Positions 61,183-64,000 of a stretch of DNA of 64,000 bases are shown here, piece by piece. The DNA is taken from contig JAFQXE010000014.1 of NCBI GenBank assembly GCA_017407125.1, positions 1-64,000 of the forward strand, given 5' to 3'. Position 1 is the first letter of the stretch; each line of letters starts with the position of its first letter. The notes under the pieces were generated by a model. That model saw only the letters and a program-made list of their open reading frames with translations. It searched no databases and was not told where the DNA came from. This DNA is from Thermoguttaceae bacterium (GTDB lineage: Bacteria; Planctomycetota; Planctomycetia; Pirellulales; Thermoguttaceae). Both the position numbers and the translations under genes were made by a program.

Positions 61183-62442
61183 ATGAATCATAAAAGTATC
61201 GCCGTTGTCTGGCTCGGCATAGTATTACTGACCTCAACGGCATTATCGCAAACGGGCTACGCGCCAAGCGCTTTCCCAGTTCAGGGAACGTATTCCAACG
61301 CGGCGAATCCCCCATATAACTCAAACGGACAGGTCGTCAATCCCGCATCGACCGGAACGGAATATAACGGCGTCAGCGGAAGACAACCCGTCAACGTTCC
61401 TTCGGTGTCAAATTCAGGATTCGTCGTTCCAGGACAGGACGGCGCGCAGACTTCAGGAAACGGTTCGTACAACCCAGCCGTTCCTCAAAGACCGGTTTCG
61501 CCCAATCCTCAAAACGGAATGTACGCTCCGCAGCAACCCGTTGGTCAACCGCAGCCTTACGGTCAGCCCCAGCAACCCGTTGGTCAATCTCAGCCTTACG
61601 GTCAGCCTCAACAGCCAGTTGGTCAGCCGCAGCCTTACGGTCAGCCTCAACAGCCAGTTGGTCAACCGCAGCCTTACGGTCAGCCTCAACAGCCAGTTGG
61701 TCAACCGCAGCTTTACGGTCAGCCTCAGCAGCCAGTTGGTCAGCCGCAGTCTTATGCTCCATTCGAACTTACTCCCCAACAACAGGAACAGGTCAATAGA
61801 GTTTTGGATTTCTGGGAGAATTATACCAAAGGCATAAAAAAGTTCGAGGCGGACTTTGATTTGTATTTCTACCCGGCAGTTTCCGTTGGCGGAGCTGACG
61901 TCAATTCCGCTCCCAAAGCTCAGCAAACCACAGGGTTCTTAAAATACGAGTCTCCCAATAAAGGCGTTTTTCGTATTAACGGACCGCCTAAAGAGCTTTA
62001 TCGCTGCAATGGCAAGTCTGTATACACGTACAATTTTGATAAAAAAGAAATCAACGAATACAAATACTCAGACGGCGCAGGAACAGGTCAGGAACTGAAA
62101 AAGGGACCGATGGCGTTTCTTTTTGGCGCGTCTGCCGCAACGCTGCGCGATCGTTACTGGATTCGACTGCTTCCACTTCCTCCGGGCGCCCCGCAGGGAC
62201 AAATCTGGCTGGAAGCGTATCCAAAATATCAGGAAGACTTGCAGGACATGACAAAAGCAGAGTTGATTATAAATGTCAAGCCTTGCAAACCTGTCGCGTT
62301 TCAGAGATATTCTCCTAACGGCGACAGACAGTCTTACGCTCTGAAAAATATTAAAGTCAACAAGTTCGAATTGTTTGGCGGCGAGCCGTTTGAACCAAAC
62401 GAACGAGGTTGGACAGTTATTACGTCAAGTCAGCCAGAATGA
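61183..62442 (+). CDS. Secreted TIGR03009-type protein with Gln/Pro tandem repeats
   Basis: 419 residues. Signal peptide about 1-22 (ending TALSQ). A low-complexity region (25-110) leads to five 13-residue repeats (QPVGQPQPYGQPQ, about 118-190). The folded domain (195-415) includes GFLKYESPNKGVFRINGPP, YRCNGKSVYTYNFDKKEI, GPMAFLFGASAATLRDRYWI and IWLEAYPKYQEDLQDMTKAE, which I recognise as the planctomycete TIGR03009 family; its LolA-like layout suggests lipid or lipoprotein handling, but that is inference. AAAGGAA precedes the ATG. Its stop overlaps the next start. Confidence 0.8.
   Translation: MNHKSIAVVWLGIVLLTSTALSQTGYAPSAFPVQGTYSNAANPPYNSNGQVVNPASTGTEYNGVSGRQPVNVPSVSNSGFVVPGQDGAQTSGNGSYNPAVPQRPVSPNPQNGMYAPQQPVGQPQPYGQPQQPVGQSQPYGQPQQPVGQPQPYGQPQQPVGQPQPYGQPQQPVGQPQLYGQPQQPVGQPQSYAPFELTPQQQEQVNRVLDFWENYTKGIKKFEADFDLYFYPAVSVGGADVNSAPKAQQTTGFLKYESPNKGVFRINGPPKELYRCNGKSVYTYNFDKKEINEYKYSDGAGTGQELKKGPMAFLFGASAATLRDRYWIRLLPLPPGAPQGQIWLEAYPKYQEDLQDMTKAELIINVKPCKPVAFQRYSPNGDRQSYALKNIKVNKFELFGGEPFEPNERGWTVITSSQPE
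61531..61760 (+). repeat. 39-bp tandem repeats inside the TIGR03009-type gene
   Basis: About five and a half units of 39 bp, each beginning near CAGCCAGTTGGTCA and ending CCTTACGGTCAGCC, in frame, encoding QPVGQPQPYGQPQ with few changes (one S, one L, a last unit S/A). Unit-to-unit identity is high enough for slippage or recombination. Confidence 0.9.
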
Positions 62443-63392
62443 GTTTGCCAGTAGAAAAAATTGTTACCGGTTCCGGGATTGACATCTACGTCATCCGTTG
62501 CCAAATGTATCGTTCTATGGTAGGACGGGTTCACGTGATCCCGTCTCTGGCTACCGTTATCGATACCGGCAGCGAGGACGCGACATCCCACCAGGATATT
62601 CTCGACGGTTTTGACGTCTTAAAAACACATTATGGCGTTAATTTCCGACCGTCAGACGTCCGCCGCGTTTTGCTGACTCATTCTCATTTGGATCACATCG
62701 GCGGGCTGACCCTGTTTGACAATCCTTCTGTAGAACGCTACATTCATAAGCTCGACTACCAAATGATAGCGCAAAACAAGGATTACTTCGCATCTGCGTT
62801 AGAGTATTTGCAAACGTTTTTCGGTCTTTGCGGCGTCCCGAAAGAAGCCCAACCTCATTTACGACAATGCTTTTTGGATCTCGGACCGAGAACGGTTGAC
62901 TATGAAGTCAGTCATCTTTTCGACAACGGAGACAAAATCGGAGACTTTACTGTTATTCCAACTACTGGACATACTAAAGGTCATTCCTGTTTTCTCCTTG
63001 ACGACGTTTTATTTGCTGGAGATCATGTTTTATCTCATACGCTGCCGCCGATTTGGCCGTTGTTGTTTGGAGAAACGCTGGGGTACGCCAACTATTGTAA
63101 GGGCACGATTCTTATTCGTAAAATGGTGGAAGAGGGAATCGTTAAAACGTTGCTTCCTTCTCACGAGCAGACCATTACAGACCCGATTGCGCGTCTCGAT
63201 TCAATGGAAGTCTCTCAAAACCGTCGTTTTACCAAGATTCACAAGCATACCAAGCCGTTGATCGAGCAGGGCATTGATCCAATGCCGTACGCTTTCCAGA
63301 TCAGTCAAAAGGTTTATCCGACCCCGCCGGAGTATTTTACTTTCTTCACCTTTTTAGACATCGGCATTCGGATGGAATATGAATTTCTTTGA
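62439..63392 (+). CDS. Metallo-beta-lactamase-fold hydrolase
   Basis: 317 residues from ATG 62439, chosen because it overlaps the previous stop by four bases (ATGA), a coupled arrangement; the TTG at 62409 is less likely. LTHSHLDHIGGL (about 86-97) is the HxHxDH metal site, PTTGHTKGHSCFLLDD (about 178-193) gives the third His, and LFAGDHVLS the bridging Asp. The long C-terminal helix region (about 230-317) resembles glyoxalase-II-like or lactonase-like members. Cytoplasmic. Substrate unknown. Confidence 0.85.
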   Translation: MSLPVEKIVTGSGIDIYVIRCQMYRSMVGRVHVIPSLATVIDTGSEDATSHQDILDGFDVLKTHYGVNFRPSDVRRVLLTHSHLDHIGGLTLFDNPSVERYIHKLDYQMIAQNKDYFASALEYLQTFFGLCGVPKEAQPHLRQCFLDLGPRTVDYEVSHLFDNGDKIGDFTVIPTTGHTKGHSCFLLDDVLFAGDHVLSHTLPPIWPLLFGETLGYANYCKGTILIRKMVEEGIVKTLLPSHEQTITDPIARLDSMEVSQNRRFTKIHKHTKPLIEQGIDPMPYAFQISQKVYPTPPEYFTFFTFLDIGIRMEYEFL

Positions 63393-63587
63393 TATGGAGT
63401 GCGACGGCTTGCCGTCGCACTCGTACTTGACGGCTATGCCGTCAAGACCATTTGATTTTCTGTATCAAGCTGCGCTTGACGGTTTGAGCGATTCTATAAA
63501 TAATAAAAGCGAGAGTTCCGCTGACGCTTTCCTCTCGCACTCCGAAAAATGTCACAATTGAGTAATTACGCATTCCGCATTACGCAT
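63393..63587. repeat. Hairpin-rich gap
   Basis: GTGCGACGGC/GCCGTCGCAC perfect hairpin (63400-63421) and CTTGACGGC/GCCGTCAAG (63427-63447), the latter also near 19522 and 24283; then an iterated ATTACGCATTCCGCATTACGC tract (63562-63587). The short frame across it has no gene-like features. Confidence 0.7.
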
Positions 63588-64000
63588 TTACTTCACTTGC
63601 CATTCGCTTTGCAACAGTTCCCAGTACTTGCGGTCGGTTTCGTACGGGTTAATCGGCGTTCCAAACTTGAAGTCCGGGGGAAGGACGCCGTAGCGTTTCA
63701 TTTCTCTGACGTACCATTCGTTGGGATAGAACGGCTGAGTCGGAGCGAAACTGAAATGCGTTCGTTCTTCCGTTATATAATGCCGCCCGCGTTCGATGGC
63801 TTTGAGCAGGGTCTGGTAGTCCGGGTCGGACGTGTCTTTGAAGACTATTTCCGGGACGCGTTTTCCGTCGACTTCTTTCCAGCAGCGCTGCATTCCACCG
63901 GCTTCTGCCGCCAGCGGTCCACGAATCAGCCGGGATTTTTCCGGATACGACAGGTTGATCGTCCAGCCGGGGTTGGCGAATTTCGTCATTTCCGTCAGAC
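63588..64000 (-). CDS. C-terminal part of an HzsA-related protein, cut by the window edge
   Basis: The minus-strand frame stays open to the right edge, so only about the last 137 residues are seen. Features: NPGWTINLSYPEKSRLIRGPLA, AGGMQRC, VFKDTSDPDYQTLLKAIERG, and YVREMKRYGVLPPDF near the end. These match the C-terminus of large secreted planctomycete and verrucomicrobial proteins annotated as hydrazine-synthase-alpha (HzsA)-related. In those proteins a haem c or propeller domain lies upstream and most are not hydrazine synthases. The substrate is unknown; a role in anammox is not implied. Confidence 0.7.
   Translation of the reverse strand, partial: LTEMTKFANPGWTINLSYPEKSRLIRGPLAAEAGGMQRCWKEVDGKRVPEIVFKDTSDPDYQTLLKAIERGRHYITEERTHFSFAPTQPFYPNEWYVREMKRYGVLPPDFKFGTPINPYETDRKYWELLQSEWQVK

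Noticed and set aside
61531..61760. Possible CRISPR array
   Set aside because: Repeats are contiguous with no spacers and are in frame inside a gene.
61391..61926. Repetitive minus-strand frames opposite the Gln/Pro repeats
   Set aside because: Products of the 39-bp repeat read backwards; the plus frame continues into a conserved domain.
63379..63561. 60-codon frame after the last metallohydrolase
   Set aside because: Covers two intergenic hairpins found elsewhere; no ribosome site.
63588..64000. Evidence for anammox from the HzsA-related tail
   Set aside because: HzsA-related proteins are widespread in non-anammox planctomycetes and only the C-terminus is visible.

Overview
This window reads as chromosome of a planctomycete, most likely a host- or gut-associated member of Pirellulales/Thermoguttaceae. 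The lineage is inferred from gene content: a WD40 protein with the planctomycete-type 'DPYRxWLGIP' J-like head, a TIGR03009-type secreted protein, Tat-exported Gfo/Idh/MocA oxidoreductases with an MNLTPEQ head, a DUF1015 protein, and the tail of an HzsA-related protein. No rRNA, tRNA, CRISPR array, integrase or transposase gene was recognised. I support 43 genes (one cut by the right edge) plus two gene relics.

Layout. 0.5-10.7 kb: ankyrin protein, heparinase II/III-type lyase, orphan DNA methylase, WD40 protein, ybeY, DUF4261 protein. 10.8-14.6 kb: a divergent locus with a SLOG plus multi-TM (SLATT-like) protein on the minus strand and a RyR-domain protein plus a TPR protein on the plus strand; this is the best candidate for an undescribed conflict or signalling system. 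14.6-21.3 kb: sialidase-like protein, the pepP-accB-accC operon, a Tat-exported oxidoreductase. 21.7-30.8 kb: two copies of an ankyrin-lipoprotein plus small-membrane-protein module, with unknown secreted and membrane proteins. 31.3-37.2 kb: HAD hydrolase, hisD, an overlapping pair of nucleotidyltransferases, an AEC transporter. 38.1-46.5 kb: two Sel1 proteins sharing an unrecognised N-terminal domain, a leucine-rich-repeat protein, a large ankyrin lipoprotein. 47-54 kb: DoxX protein (probable CTG start), two Gfo/Idh/MocA paralogues, ilvN, a class V aminotransferase. 54.3-57.2 kb: two Sel1 proteins made by tandem duplication. 57.5-64 kb: two metallo-beta-lactamase-fold proteins, DUF1015, a processive GT2, the TIGR03009-type protein, and the partial HzsA-related gene.

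Two features dominate. First, about ten genes encode exported or membrane-anchored solenoid repeat proteins (ankyrin, Sel1, LRR), several driven by a shared promoter of the form CTCTTGCAT-N17-TATAAT, suggesting a large surface or envelope repertoire. Second, nearly every intergenic gap over 250 bp is a mosaic of dispersed repeats: hairpins of the form CCGTGGGTT..AACCCACGG, a cloverleaf-like element, and a set of fold-back elements in which a short word is iterated and then followed by its own complement. The words differ between elements (TAGCT, GTGGTTA, CTGGGA, CACGAAA, CGGATT, GCGAGTT) but the architecture is the same. One composite element occurs three times with conserved flanks and a hairpin arm whose sequence differs each time yet stays self-complementary.

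All calls come from reading the sequence; family names are from memory of motifs, and no database search or folding program was run.
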